From contig NZ_CP034279.1 of NCBI RefSeq assembly GCF_009739905.1, forward strand, positions 4,836,001 through 4,900,000: a stretch of DNA of 64,000 nt, in the 5' to 3' direction. This document shows positions 43,785-53,273 of this stretch, piece by piece. The notes under the pieces are model-generated. The model saw nothing but the letters and a program-made list of their open reading frames with translations. It made no database searches and was not told where the DNA came from. The stretch's first letter is position 1. The number at the start of each line of letters is the position of its first letter. Both the position numbers and the translations under genes were made by a program. Source of the stretch: Streptomyces ficellus. Its GTDB lineage: Bacteria; Actinomycetota; Actinomycetes; Streptomycetales; Streptomycetaceae.

Positions 43785-45424
43785 GGCTGTTCCCCCTTGC
43801 TCGCCGAGGCCGGCGAGGCGTCGCTGTTCTGGTCTGCGCCGGGCTGGCGTTCTCCGGACAGGCCGCTCTGGAAGGCGGCCAGCCACATGCCGGGCTGCAC
43901 CTGCGGCGCGGGCTCCGGCTCGGCGGCGGCGGTGGTCCGGCTGGTCGTGGTGCTGGTGGTCGGCGCGGCCCCCGTCGGTACGGCGCCGGTCGGCAGGGCG
44001 CCCACCGGGGCCCCGCCCGCGCCGGTGGCCGCGGGCTCCGGCGCGGTGACCCGGGTCTTGCGGCGGCGCTGCGGCAGGCCGCTGGGCGTCCGTTCGGTCA
44101 CGACGGGCGCGTCGGCGGTGGTCGGGCCGGTCGCGGCCGGTGCCTGAGGGGTCGGGGCGGGCGCCGGTACGGGCGCCGGGACGGCCGCCTCCTGCGCCGG
44201 TGTCGGCGCCGGTGCCGGCGGCGGGACGGCTCCCCGGGGGCCGGAGGAGGTGCCGATGCCGTGGGCGAGGCCCGTCGCGGCCGAGGTGGTGGTGATCAGC
44301 TCCTGCGGGACGACGAGGACGGCACGGACACCGCCGTACGCCGAGGAGCGCAGCGAGACCTGGAAGTCGTACGCCTGCGCCAGCCGGCCCACCACGGCGA
44401 GGCCCAGCCGGGGCGTCTCGCCCAGGTCGTTGAGGTCGATGCCCTGCTGGGCCTGGCGGAGCATGCGCTCGGCCCTGCCCCGGGCCTCCTCGCTCATGCT
44501 CACGCCACCGTCCTCGATCTCGATGGCGATGCCCGCGTTCACGTCCACCGCGGTGAGGTGGACCCTGGTGCGCGGCGGCGAGTAGCGGGTGGCGTTGTCC
44601 AGCAGCTCGGCGAGCGCGTGGATGAGGGGTTCGACGGCGGGGCCGACGACCGCGACCTCGGACACCGAGTGCAGCTCGACGCGCTGGTAGTCGATGATCC
44701 GGGACATCGCGCCGCGCAGCACGCTGTAGAGCGGCACGGCCCTGTTCCACTGACGGCCCGGCCGTGCCCCGCCGAGCACGGCGATGGAGTCGGCGAGCCG
44801 GCCGATGAGCGCGGTCCCGTGGTCGAGCCGCAGCAGGTCGCCGAAGACGCTCGGGCTCTGCCCGTGGCGGTCCTCCATGTCCCGCAGCTCCTGGGCCTGC
44901 TGGTGCACGATGGCCTGGACGCGGCGGGCGATGTTCACGAAGGCGCGCTGCGCCGACTCGCGCAGGTCCTCCTCCGCGACCACGGCGTCCAGCACCGAGC
45001 GCAGCACCGCCTGGTGGGCGGCCCGGAACTCCGGGGTCAGCCCCGGCCCGTAGGCGTCGGCGGTCTCCAGCGAGGCGAGGACGTCCTCGGGGAACTCGCC
45101 CTCGCGCAGCCGCCGTACGACGTCCGGCAGCAGCGTGCCGGCGAGCCGCACCGTCTCGGCCTCCTGGCGCGCGAGGGCCGTGTGCTGCTCGCGCACCGTG
45201 GCCCGCAACCGCGCCAGCTCGCCACCGCGCCGGGCGGCGGCCCCGCCGCAGAGCGCGACCGCGACGAAGGCGGCGGCTCCGAGCCAGGCGACCGGCGTGC
45301 GGGCCGGTCCGGAGACCAGGGCCACGGCGACGGCGGTGCCCGCTGCGATCACGATGGCGGGCAACGCCCATATGACGGGTGAGGTGGGCCCTGGACTGCC
45401 GGGCGACGCTCCCTCTCGAACCAT
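43781..45424 (-). CDS. conservon sensor histidine-kinase-like protein (CvnA)
   Basis: The 547-residue protein starts at ATG 45424 with a GAGGG site; a TTG at 45436 is possible. Two membrane helices (VIWALPAIVIAAGTAVAVALV; LGAAAFVAVALCGGAA) precede a helical dimerisation region (RRVQAIVHQQAQELRDMEDRH) and an HATPase domain with LAELLDNATRYSPP, EDGGVSM and GLAVVGRLA. The C-terminal 170 residues are Pro/Ala/Thr-rich and disordered. No standard phospho-accepting H box was clear. It is the membrane input of the conservon. Confidence 0.9.
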   Translation of the reverse strand: MVREGASPGSPGPTSPVIWALPAIVIAAGTAVAVALVSGPARTPVAWLGAAAFVAVALCGGAAARRGGELARLRATVREQHTALARQEAETVRLAGTLLPDVVRRLREGEFPEDVLASLETADAYGPGLTPEFRAAHQAVLRSVLDAVVAEEDLRESAQRAFVNIARRVQAIVHQQAQELRDMEDRHGQSPSVFGDLLRLDHGTALIGRLADSIAVLGGARPGRQWNRAVPLYSVLRGAMSRIIDYQRVELHSVSEVAVVGPAVEPLIHALAELLDNATRYSPPRTRVHLTAVDVNAGIAIEIEDGGVSMSEEARGRAERMLRQAQQGIDLNDLGETPRLGLAVVGRLAQAYDFQVSLRSSAYGGVRAVLVVPQELITTTSAATGLAHGIGTSSGPRGAVPPPAPAPTPAQEAAVPAPVPAPAPTPQAPAATGPTTADAPVVTERTPSGLPQRRRKTRVTAPEPAATGAGGAPVGALPTGAVPTGAAPTTSTTTSRTTAAAEPEPAPQVQPGMWLAAFQSGLSGERQPGADQNSDASPASASKGEQP

Positions 45425-45563
45425 CAGAACCCTCAAACGATCGAAAGCGAAAGATCAAAGGACACAACGGCCCGGAAGCTTATCGGTTGTTGACCAAGGT
45501 TCTTGACAGTGGGTCAGTATCCGGACGCCGTCCGTCCGCAACGGCTCCCCGAGCGACCGGACA

Positions 45564-45607
45564 CGGGAACGCCCCGGGCCCGGTCGACCGGGCCCGGGGC
45601 GTTCCCG
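45564..45607 (-). terminator. 44-bp perfect inverted repeat downstream of pepN
   Basis: The two 22-bp arms are perfectly complementary with no unpaired loop, and nearly all G or C. It begins 22 bp past the pepN stop (minus strand) and should end that transcript before the conservon promoter. The absence of a T-run is normal for Streptomyces terminators. Confidence 0.8.
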
Positions 45608-45629
45608 GACGAGGGTGCCTCCGCCGTGC

Positions 45630-48191
45630 CTACGCGTCCGCCGCCTGCGCCCGCAGCGCGCGCTCGACGCCCGCCCGCGACTCCGACACCAGCCGGCGCA
45701 GCGCCGCGTTCGGCCCGGCGTCCGCGAGCCAGGCGTCCGTCGCCTCCAGGGTCTCCTGGGACACCTGGAGCGCCGGGTACAGCCCCACCGCGATCTGCTG
45801 GGCCATCTCGTGCGAGCGGGACTCCCACACGCCCTTGACCGCCGCGAAGTACCGCTCGGTGTACGGGGCCAGCAGCTCGCGCTGGTCGGTCTGGACGAAG
45901 CCGCCGATCACCGCCTCCTGCACGGCGTTCGGGAGCTTGTCCGAGTCGACGACCGACGCCCACGCCTCGGCCTTGGCCTCCTCGGTCGGCCGGGCCGCCC
46001 GTGCGGTCGCCGCGTGCCGCTCACCGGCCGCCGTACGGTCCCGCTCGTACTCCGCGGCGATCTCCGCCTCGTCGTACACGCCCGTGGCCGCCAGCCGCTC
46101 CACGAACGCCCAGCGCAGCTCGGTGTCGACGGTCAGGCCCTCGATCGTCTCCGTGCCCTCCAGCAGACCCGTCAGCAGGTCCAGCTGCTGCGGCGTCCGG
46201 GCGGTCGCCGCGAACGCCCGCGCCCACGCCAGCTGGTGGTCGCTGCCCGGCGCCGCGGTGCGCAGGTGCGCCAGCGTCGCCTCGGTCCAGCGCGCCAGCG
46301 CCGCCTCACGCCGCTCGGGCGCCGCGTACAGGTCCAGCGCCAGCTTCACCTGCCGGTGCAGCGACTGCACCACACCGATGTCCGACTCCTTCGCGATGCC
46401 CGACAGCACCAGCTCCAGGTACGCGTGCGTGGCCAGCTCGCCGTCCCGCGTCATGTCCCAGGCGGACGCCCAGCACAGCGCGCGCGGCAGCGACTCGGCG
46501 AAGTCGCCCAGGTGCCCGGTGACGTTCTCCAGCGACACCTCGTCGAGGCGGACCTTGGCGTACGACAGGTCGTCGTCGTTGAGCAGCACCACCGCCGGGC
46601 GCCGCTTGCCCGCGAGCTGCGCCACCTCGGTCCGCCCGGTCGCCGTGACGTCCAGCTCCACCCGGTCCGTGCGGACCAGCTTGCCGCCGTCCAGGTCGTA
46701 CAGGCCGATCGCGATCCGGTGCGGCCGCAGCACGGGCTCGCCCTTGGCGCCGGCCGGGAGCGCCGGGGCCTCCTGCCGGACCGCGAACGAGGTGATCACA
46801 CCGTTCCCGTCGACCTCGATCTCCGGGCGCAGGATGTTGATGCCGGCGGTTTCCAGCCATGCCTTCGACCAGGTCCGCAGGTCGCGCCCGGAGGTCTCCT
46901 CCAGCGCGCCCAGCAGGTCCGACAGGCGCGTGTTGCCGAACGCGTGCCGCTTGAAGTACGCCTGCACACCCCGGAAGAACGCGTCCACGCCGACGTACGC
47001 CACCAGCTGCTTCAGCACCGAGGCGCCCTTGGCGTAGGTGATGCCGTCGAAGTTGACCAGGACGTCGTCCAGGTCGTTGATCTCGGCCATGATCGGGTGC
47101 GTGGACGGCAGCTGGTCCTGCCGGTACGCCCAGGTCTTCATCGAGTTCGCGAACGTCGTCCACGAGTGCGGCCAGCGCGAGCCGGGCGCCGCGGCCTGGC
47201 AGGCGATGGAGGTGTACGTGGCGAACGACTCGTTCAGCCACAGGTCGTTCCACCACTCCATGGTGACCAGGTCGCCGAACCACATGTGCGCCAGCTCGTG
47301 CAGGATGGTCTCGGCCCGCACCTCGTACGCCGCGTCCGTCACCTTGGAGCGGAAGACGTACTGGTCGCGGATGGTCACCGCGCCCGCGTTCTCCATCGCG
47401 CCCGCGTTGAACTCCGGCACGAAGAGCTGGTCGTACTTGGCGAACGGGTACGCGTAGTCGAACTTCTCCTGGAACCAGTCGAAGCCCTGCCGCGTCACCT
47501 CGAAGATCGCGTCCGCGTCCAGGTACTCGGCCAGCGAGGGCCGGCAGTAGATGCCCAGCGGCACGCTCTGCCCGTCCTTCTCGTACGAGCTGTGCACCGC
47601 GTGGTACGGGCCGACGATCAGGGCCGTGATGTAGGTGGAGATCCGCGGTGTGGGTTCGAAGACCCAGGTGTCGTCCTTCGGCTCCGGCGTCGGGCTGTTC
47701 GAGATCACGGTCCAGCCCGCCGGCGCCTTCACGGTGAACTGGAACGTGGCCTTCAGGTCGGGCTGCTCGAAGCTCGCGAACACCCGCCGCGCGTCCGGCA
47801 CCTCGAACTGGGTGTAGAGGTACGCCTGGTCGTCGACCGGGTCGACGAACTTGTGCAGGCCCTCACCGGTGTTCGTGTACGCGCAGTCCGCGACGACCGT
47901 CAGCTCGTTGCGGCCCTGCTTCAGGTGCTTCAGCGTGATCCGCGCGTCCCGGAAGACCGCAGCGACGTCCAGCGCGTGCCCGTTCAGCGTGACCTTGTGC
48001 ACGGCCGGGGCGACCAGGTCGATGAAGGTCTCAGCCCCGTCCTCGGCGGAATCGAAGCGCACGGTGGTCACCGACCGGTAGGTCGCTTCCTCCTGCGCGC
48101 CACCGAGATCGAGGTCGATCTCGTACGAGTCCACGGTCAGCAGCTCCGCCCGCCGCTGGGCCTCTTCACGGGTCAGGTTCGTGCCAGGCAC
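45630..48191 (-). CDS. pepN: aminopeptidase N (M1 family)
   Basis: The 853-residue protein starts at GTG 48191 with GAGGAG 9 bp upstream and the N-terminus PGTNLTREEAQRRAELLTVDSYEIDLDL usual in Streptomyces. It has the M1 exopeptidase motif GAMENAG, the zinc site HELAHMWFGDLVTMEWWNDLWLNESFA (HExxH plus distant Glu), and a C-terminal ERAP-like helical domain. It is a cytoplasmic broad-specificity aminopeptidase acting in peptide turnover. A related paralogue lies at 56208-58757. Confidence 0.96.
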   Translation of the reverse strand: MPGTNLTREEAQRRAELLTVDSYEIDLDLGGAQEEATYRSVTTVRFDSAEDGAETFIDLVAPAVHKVTLNGHALDVAAVFRDARITLKHLKQGRNELTVVADCAYTNTGEGLHKFVDPVDDQAYLYTQFEVPDARRVFASFEQPDLKATFQFTVKAPAGWTVISNSPTPEPKDDTWVFEPTPRISTYITALIVGPYHAVHSSYEKDGQSVPLGIYCRPSLAEYLDADAIFEVTRQGFDWFQEKFDYAYPFAKYDQLFVPEFNAGAMENAGAVTIRDQYVFRSKVTDAAYEVRAETILHELAHMWFGDLVTMEWWNDLWLNESFATYTSIACQAAAPGSRWPHSWTTFANSMKTWAYRQDQLPSTHPIMAEINDLDDVLVNFDGITYAKGASVLKQLVAYVGVDAFFRGVQAYFKRHAFGNTRLSDLLGALEETSGRDLRTWSKAWLETAGINILRPEIEVDGNGVITSFAVRQEAPALPAGAKGEPVLRPHRIAIGLYDLDGGKLVRTDRVELDVTATGRTEVAQLAGKRRPAVVLLNDDDLSYAKVRLDEVSLENVTGHLGDFAESLPRALCWASAWDMTRDGELATHAYLELVLSGIAKESDIGVVQSLHRQVKLALDLYAAPERREAALARWTEATLAHLRTAAPGSDHQLAWARAFAATARTPQQLDLLTGLLEGTETIEGLTVDTELRWAFVERLAATGVYDEAEIAAEYERDRTAAGERHAATARAARPTEEAKAEAWASVVDSDKLPNAVQEAVIGGFVQTDQRELLAPYTERYFAAVKGVWESRSHEMAQQIAVGLYPALQVSQETLEATDAWLADAGPNAALRRLVSESRAGVERALRAQAADA

Positions 48192-48242
48192 CCGGTCATC
48201 TCCTCGTTGTGTGACGTTTGCGGTCATCCTTCCACGTACGCC

Positions 48243-48279
48243 AAGGGGCCGCCCCACCGTTTCGGCGGGGCGGCCCCTT
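48243..48279 (-). terminator. hairpin between asd and pepN
   Basis: A 13-bp perfect GC stem (48243-48255 with 48267-48279), extendable with one mismatch and a 4-nt loop, lies 28 bp past the asd stop. It separates two minus-strand genes. Confidence 0.7.
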
Positions 48280-48306
48280 CGCGGACCTCGGGCGCGGGCG
48301 GGCGGG

Positions 48307-49326
48307 TCAGGCGCCCTTGAGCTCCTCGGCCACCAGCTCCGCGATCTGCACGGCGTTCAGCGCCGCGCCCTTGCGCAGGTTGTCGCCCGACAGGAACAGC
48401 GCCAGGCCGTTCTCGACGGTCTCGTCGACCCGGATCCGGCCCACGTAGGAGACGTCCTTGCCGGCCGCCTGGAGCGGGGTCGGGATGTCGGAGAGCTCCA
48501 CGCCCTCGGCGTCCTTCAGCAGCTCGTAGGCGCGCTCCACGCCGATCGGGCGCTCGAAGCGGACGTTGACCTGGAGGGAGTGGCCGGAGAAGACCGGGAC
48601 GCGCACACAGGTGCCGGAGACCTTGAGGTCCGGGATCTCCAGGATCTTGCGGGACTCGTTGCGGAGCTTCTGCTCCTCGTCCGTCTCGAACGAGCCGTCG
48701 TCGACGATCGCACCGGCCAGCGGCAGCACGTTGAAGGCGATGGGGCGCTTGTAGACGCCCGGCTCCGGGTACGCCACGGCCTCACCGTCGTGGGTGAGCT
48801 CGGCGGCCTTGTCCGCGACGGCCTTGACCTGGCCGTCCAGCTCCGCGACGCCCGCCAGACCCGAGCCGGAGACCGCCTGGTAGGTGGTGGCGACCAGGGC
48901 GGTCAGGCCCGCCTCCTGGTGCAGCGGCTTCAGCACCGGCATGGCGGCCATGGTGGTGCAGTTCGGGTTGGCGATGATCCCCTTGGGGCGGTCCTTGATC
49001 GCGTGCGGGTTCACCTCGGACACCACCAGCGGCACCTCGGGGTCCCGGCGCCAGGCGGAGGAGTTGTCGATCACCACGGGGCCCTGGGAGGCGACCTTCT
49101 CGGCGAGCGCCTTCGAGGTGGCGCCGCCGGCCGAGAAGAGCACGATGTCCAGGCCGGTGTAGTCGGCCGTCGAGGCGTCCTCGACGGTCACGCCGTCCAG
49201 GACCGTGCCCGCCGAACGGGCGGAGGCGAAGAGTCGCAGCTCGTCCACCGGAAAATTACGCTCGGCAAGGATCTTGCGCATGACCGTGCCGACCTGACCG
49301 GTGGCTCCGACGATTCCGACCTTCAC
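48307..49326 (-). CDS. asd: aspartate-semialdehyde dehydrogenase
   Basis: The 339-residue enzyme has the NADP-binding GATGQVGTVMRKILAERNFP start, FSAGGATSK, DNSSAWR, catalytic Cys123 in NPNCTTM, and the GHSLQVNVRFERP segment with the proton-donating His. It makes aspartate semialdehyde for lysine, threonine, methionine and diaminopimelate. GTG 49326 follows GGAGGAA. The aspartokinase gene often paired with asd in actinobacteria is not adjacent, so this may be the second asd copy known in Streptomyces. Confidence 0.95.
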   Translation of the reverse strand: MKVGIVGATGQVGTVMRKILAERNFPVDELRLFASARSAGTVLDGVTVEDASTADYTGLDIVLFSAGGATSKALAEKVASQGPVVIDNSSAWRRDPEVPLVVSEVNPHAIKDRPKGIIANPNCTTMAAMPVLKPLHQEAGLTALVATTYQAVSGSGLAGVAELDGQVKAVADKAAELTHDGEAVAYPEPGVYKRPIAFNVLPLAGAIVDDGSFETDEEQKLRNESRKILEIPDLKVSGTCVRVPVFSGHSLQVNVRFERPIGVERAYELLKDAEGVELSDIPTPLQAAGKDVSYVGRIRVDETVENGLALFLSGDNLRKGAALNAVQIAELVAEELKGA

Positions 49327-49485
49327 AGGGGTTCCTCCGTACGTGCTTGCGGGCCTGGCGGCCTGGCTGCCGCCCCCATGATGCGTATCACCAGGTCCGG
49401 CTTGTCCAATTCATTGTCCGCGACGTGAGAAGCAGCACGCCAGCCGAGCGGGCGGCACGGGCGGCGGGACGAGGGGGAACGCGGA

Positions 49486-49516
49486 AGGGCGGGCGCCCGG
49501 TCCGGACGCCCGCCCT
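49486..49516 (-). terminator. hairpin downstream of the subtilase gene
   Basis: A perfect 10-bp stem AGGGCGGGCG/CGCCCGCCCT (49486-49495, 49507-49516) lies 20 bp past the subtilase stop on the minus strand. Confidence 0.65.
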
Positions 49517-49536
49517 CACTCACCGTGCGTACGGCG

Positions 49537-52500
49537 TTACGGCGTGACCTTCTCGATCACGACGCTGCCCGAGCCCGCGGCCGTGCCGCGCGCCGTCAGC
49601 AGCGACACCTCGCCGAAGAACCGCCGGCCCTCGGGGGCCGCGCCGTTCACCAGCACCTCCGCCGCGACCTGCGCGGACGCACCGCTCGCCAGCTTCACCG
49701 GCTTCGACTCGTCGACCTTGATCGTGCCGAGCGAGGACGAGAAGTACACGTCCTTGTAGTCGTACGTGGTCGACCCGGACGGCACCGCGTACCCGTCGAC
49801 GACGACCGTGTACGTACCGGCGGCGGGCTTGACCAGGGAGACCGACTCCTCCGAGTCGCCGTCCGCGGACGTGCCCACGACCTTGCCGTCCTTCAGGACG
49901 GTCAGGTCGAGGTCGGCACCCTTGTCGGAGGTGTTGCCGATCGCCACGTCCAGCCGCTCGACACCCTCGCCGACCGTCACCGTGCTGGTCTGCGACTCGT
50001 GGTTCGCGATCGTCGGCGTGGCGACCTTCGCGGAACCGAGCGGGCCGCCCTTCAGCCTGCCGTCGATCGCCGCGAACGTGTTGGTGACCTTCCAGCCGAC
50101 CGCGGCCGGCGTGCCGGCCTTCGCCTCCGTGACCGTCTGCACGGCCGGGTCGAAGGCCGCGCCCAGCAGGGTGACGTCCAGCTCGTACGGGTTGTTCAGG
50201 TCCGGCGACGTACGCCGCGACTCGACCTCGATCTCCCAGACGCCCGGCGCCGGGTCGGCGTACGAGCGCACGTCCGGGCGGCAGGTGTTGGCCGGGTTGT
50301 AGTGCGGGTAGCACAGGTTGGACGCGGTGTCCTCGACGGCCACACCGTACGGGTGGATGGCGATGAACCGGGTCTGGCTCTTCTCCTTCAGCCCGCCGAT
50401 CGCCACCTCCAGCGCCTTGGCGCCCTGCGGCACGGTCACGAAGTACGACATGTGGCTGTTGCGCTGGACGCTGCCGCGCGCCGAGAAGGTGTGCGACGGC
50501 TTCGCCAGCTCGTGGGAGACGACCACGGTGGCCATGATCTGCTTGTCGACGCCCTCGGTGTCCTCGTCGTCCGCCTCCAGGATCGCGCTGTGCACGCCCG
50601 CGGAGCCGGGCCTCGCCTGCACCTTGACGGTGACCGGCTTGTTCAGCGGCAGGTCCACCTCGTCGTCGCCGAGGATGCGGAACGTGCCGTCGTCGTACTT
50701 CAGGTCCAGCTCGTGCTCGACCGGCCGGTCCGGGCCCGTCGTGCGGGTGATCTGGACGTCGTAGACCTTCTTCTGGCCGGCCTTCAGACCGCCCTCACGG
50801 TCGTAGATGCCCGTGCCGGGCTTCTTCAGGTGCTGGTCCAGCGCGGTGTCGACGGGGGCGGCGACCTTGTACTCGTGCGCGGTCGCGCCCTTCCGGATGG
50901 ACTTCCAGGCGTCCACGACGTCGATCAGGCCCGCGCCCTGCTCGTGCGCGGCGACCCCGTGGATCCGGTTCGCGGTGCTGGTCAGCGCGGTGCGCAGGGT
51001 CAGCGGCGACAGCTCGATCCGCTGCTGCTTCGCGGCCGAGATCAGCAGCGCGCTCGCGCCCGCCGCCTGCGGCGAGGACATCGAGGTGCCGTTGAGCATC
51101 CCGTACCCGGCGGGCAGCTGGTAGTCGGTCTCCGGCACGCCGGCACCGGCCATCCACAGCGGGATGGTGTTGACCGCGGAGCCGGGCGCGGAGATCGACG
51201 GCGTGAAGCCGCCGTCCTCGCGCGGGCCGCGCGAGGAGAACGGGAACATCGCGTACTTCTTCGCGACGACCGAGTTGTAGTTGGCCTTCCAGGTGTCCCG
51301 GGAGATGGCCGCGCCGACCGACAGGACCTTGTCGGCCAGGCCGGGGTCGCCGATGGTGTTGACGCCGGGGCCCTCGTTGCCGGCCGAGATGACCAGCTGG
51401 ACGCCGTAGGTGTCGATCAGCCGGCCGTACAGCTCGGCGCGCGCGTTGTCGCCGGAGTTGAGCGCCGGCAGACCGCCGATGGACATGTTGACGATGTCCA
51501 CGCCGCGGTTGATCACGAGGTCGGCCATGCCCTCGGTCAGGGCGGTGTTGGTGCAGCCGCCCGACCAGGTGCACGCGCGCGAGGAGACGAGCTTCGCGCC
51601 GGGGGCGGCGCCGTCCATCTTCCCGCCGAACAGCCCGTGCGCGGCCGTGATGCCGGCGACGTGCGAGCCGTGGTCGGAGTTGACGACGCCGATGTTGACG
51701 TAGTCGGCCTTGTCGCCGTTCGCGTTGTACTCGACGTCCTTGCGGATCTCCACCACGAACGGGATGCGCTCGGCCACCGGGGTGGCCGGGTCGTCCGTGC
51801 CGAAGTGGCCGGTCTGGAAGCCGTCCTTGTACGGCTTCATCGCGGCGTCGTCGGTGAAGTCGGCGTTGTCGTTCAGGTCGACCCGGACGGTGCCGGCCGC
51901 GGCGTCGTACAGCACGCCCCAGGCGTCGGTGGTGTCACCGTCCCGGTTGAGGTCACCGGCCATGTCACCGCCCTTGGTGACCGCCTCGGCGAACCGGCTG
52001 TAGGCGTGCTTGCCCGCCGGGGCCCGGTAGGTGCGGCCGTCCGCGGTGAACGTCGGCCCCTCCACGGCGACGTTCATCCTGCGCCACGTGCCGTCCCCGT
52101 CGGCGACCGGGTCGGTGGCGGTCACCCAGTCGGTGATCTTCCGCTCGCCGGTGGTGGTCCTCTGCAGCGCCGGGTGGTCCAGGTCGACACCGGAGTCGAG
52201 GATGCCGATGGTCACGCCCCGGCCGTCGGCCTTGGGGTACTTCTTGACGAAGTCGACCGCGCCCGTCTCGTGGGACGGGTTGTACGGGTTCTTCGCCGGG
52301 GTCCTGGCGCCCGGGCCGCGGTCGGCGCCCTTGGTGCCGGTGGCGCCCCGCGCGGCGGACTGGCCCGCGTCGGGCGACGGGTCGTCCAGCTCGATCTCGT
52401 ACTGGAGGTCGATGCCCTTGACGGAGGGCAGCTTCGCGGCCGCGGTGAGCGCCGACTCGGCCTTCGCGGTCGGCAGGGTGGCGCGGACGTAACCGAGCTT

Positions 52501-52845
52501 GTCGTACGTCGTGCCGAGGGTGGCGCCCGTGACGCCGTCGAGCTGCGCGGCGACCTGCTCGGTCTGGCCCGGCGCGGTGGCCACCATGACGGTGACGGTC
52601 TTCTTCCCCGCCGCCTCCGCCTCGGCCAGCCGCTCGGTGTCGGCCGCGCCCAGCTTGTCCGCGGCGGCGGACGAGGGGGCGGGCTTGGGGGGTGCGGGGT
52701 CCGCCGGGTCGGCGGCGAACACCGGGGCGGTACCGGCCGCGACGAGCGCGGCCACCAGGCCGGCGGCGGCGGCCACGCGGGCCGCCCGTCTGTGCCCGGG
52801 GGTCGGGCTCCCCGATATGGAGCCCTGGGAGTCGAGCGTGGTCAT
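49537..52845 (-). CDS. large secreted S8 (subtilisin-family) serine peptidase
   Basis: The precursor is 1102 residues from ATG 52845 (an ATG two codons earlier is possible). It has a signal peptide ending APVFAA, an inhibitor_I9-like propeptide, the catalytic triad Asp217 (GILDSGVDLDH), His392 (NSDHGSHVAGI) and Ser588 (NGTSMSSPQAAG), and the oxyanion Asn in SAGNEGPG. An insertion of about 130 residues sits between the Asp and the His. Several beta-sandwich domains form the C-terminal 450 residues (including a pre-peptidase-like part). It is exported and probably matures by removing its propeptide. It is monocistronic. Confidence 0.94.
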   Translation of the reverse strand: MTTLDSQGSISGSPTPGHRRAARVAAAAGLVAALVAAGTAPVFAADPADPAPPKPAPSSAAADKLGAADTERLAEAEAAGKKTVTVMVATAPGQTEQVAAQLDGVTGATLGTTYDKLGYVRATLPTAKAESALTAAAKLPSVKGIDLQYEIELDDPSPDAGQSAARGATGTKGADRGPGARTPAKNPYNPSHETGAVDFVKKYPKADGRGVTIGILDSGVDLDHPALQRTTTGERKITDWVTATDPVADGDGTWRRMNVAVEGPTFTADGRTYRAPAGKHAYSRFAEAVTKGGDMAGDLNRDGDTTDAWGVLYDAAAGTVRVDLNDNADFTDDAAMKPYKDGFQTGHFGTDDPATPVAERIPFVVEIRKDVEYNANGDKADYVNIGVVNSDHGSHVAGITAAHGLFGGKMDGAAPGAKLVSSRACTWSGGCTNTALTEGMADLVINRGVDIVNMSIGGLPALNSGDNARAELYGRLIDTYGVQLVISAGNEGPGVNTIGDPGLADKVLSVGAAISRDTWKANYNSVVAKKYAMFPFSSRGPREDGGFTPSISAPGSAVNTIPLWMAGAGVPETDYQLPAGYGMLNGTSMSSPQAAGASALLISAAKQQRIELSPLTLRTALTSTANRIHGVAAHEQGAGLIDVVDAWKSIRKGATAHEYKVAAPVDTALDQHLKKPGTGIYDREGGLKAGQKKVYDVQITRTTGPDRPVEHELDLKYDDGTFRILGDDEVDLPLNKPVTVKVQARPGSAGVHSAILEADDEDTEGVDKQIMATVVVSHELAKPSHTFSARGSVQRNSHMSYFVTVPQGAKALEVAIGGLKEKSQTRFIAIHPYGVAVEDTASNLCYPHYNPANTCRPDVRSYADPAPGVWEIEVESRRTSPDLNNPYELDVTLLGAAFDPAVQTVTEAKAGTPAAVGWKVTNTFAAIDGRLKGGPLGSAKVATPTIANHESQTSTVTVGEGVERLDVAIGNTSDKGADLDLTVLKDGKVVGTSADGDSEESVSLVKPAAGTYTVVVDGYAVPSGSTTYDYKDVYFSSSLGTIKVDESKPVKLASGASAQVAAEVLVNGAAPEGRRFFGEVSLLTARGTAAGSGSVVIEKVTP

Positions 52846-53273
52846 CAGCATCCCTGTATGTGAAAGAGACAGTCCGGAATTCGGAGCCGGATGACCGCTC
52901 ACCCTTTCGCACGCGGAGGTGTTTTGTGGAGGGCTGCCGGAGCCGGGATCGGGCCATGGCGGAGACCCGCCACCGCGGGCACTCCGCCAAGGGGAACGAA
53001 CCGGGACTCAACACCCCATAAATGATTCAGCGTTCACCTTTCCGCCTCCTCGCCGGCGCCCGCCGTCCCCGACGTTGCGCGGTGCCGTCCGGCGCCACCA
53101 CCTCGATCCTCAGGTCACCGAGACGCGTGTGGCGGGCGTCGACCGCCAACCGGTCGGCGGCCAACCGGCCATTCCGGGCATGCATGGGTCGATACCTTTA
53201 CGTGCTTCTCGTGCTTCTCGTGCGTTCCGGAAGCCTCTGTGCCGGGTCGTCCCCGGCCGACTAACCTCGGTGC
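52846..53273. other. 428-bp intergenic region without a supported gene
   Basis: This gap separates the divergent subtilase and NUDIX genes. Short open frames exist on both strands but lack ribosome-binding sites and strong codon bias. Visible features are a duplicated GCCAACCGG (53145 area), a short direct repeat of GTGCTTCTC (53200 area), and the NUDIX promoter at its right end. A promoter for the subtilase is expected at its left end but no convincing -35/-10 pair was picked. Confidence 0.5.
53262..53267 (+). promoter_or_regulatory. -10 element for leaderless NUDIX transcript
   Basis: TAACCT ends 6 nt before the ATG at 53274, with no ribosome-binding site, indicating leaderless transcription. 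Confidence 0.5.

Noticed and set aside
53022..53264. 80-residue open frame between subtilase and NUDIX genes, with a hydrophobic end
   Set aside because: No ribosome-binding site, weak codon bias, and it overlaps the NUDIX promoter region.
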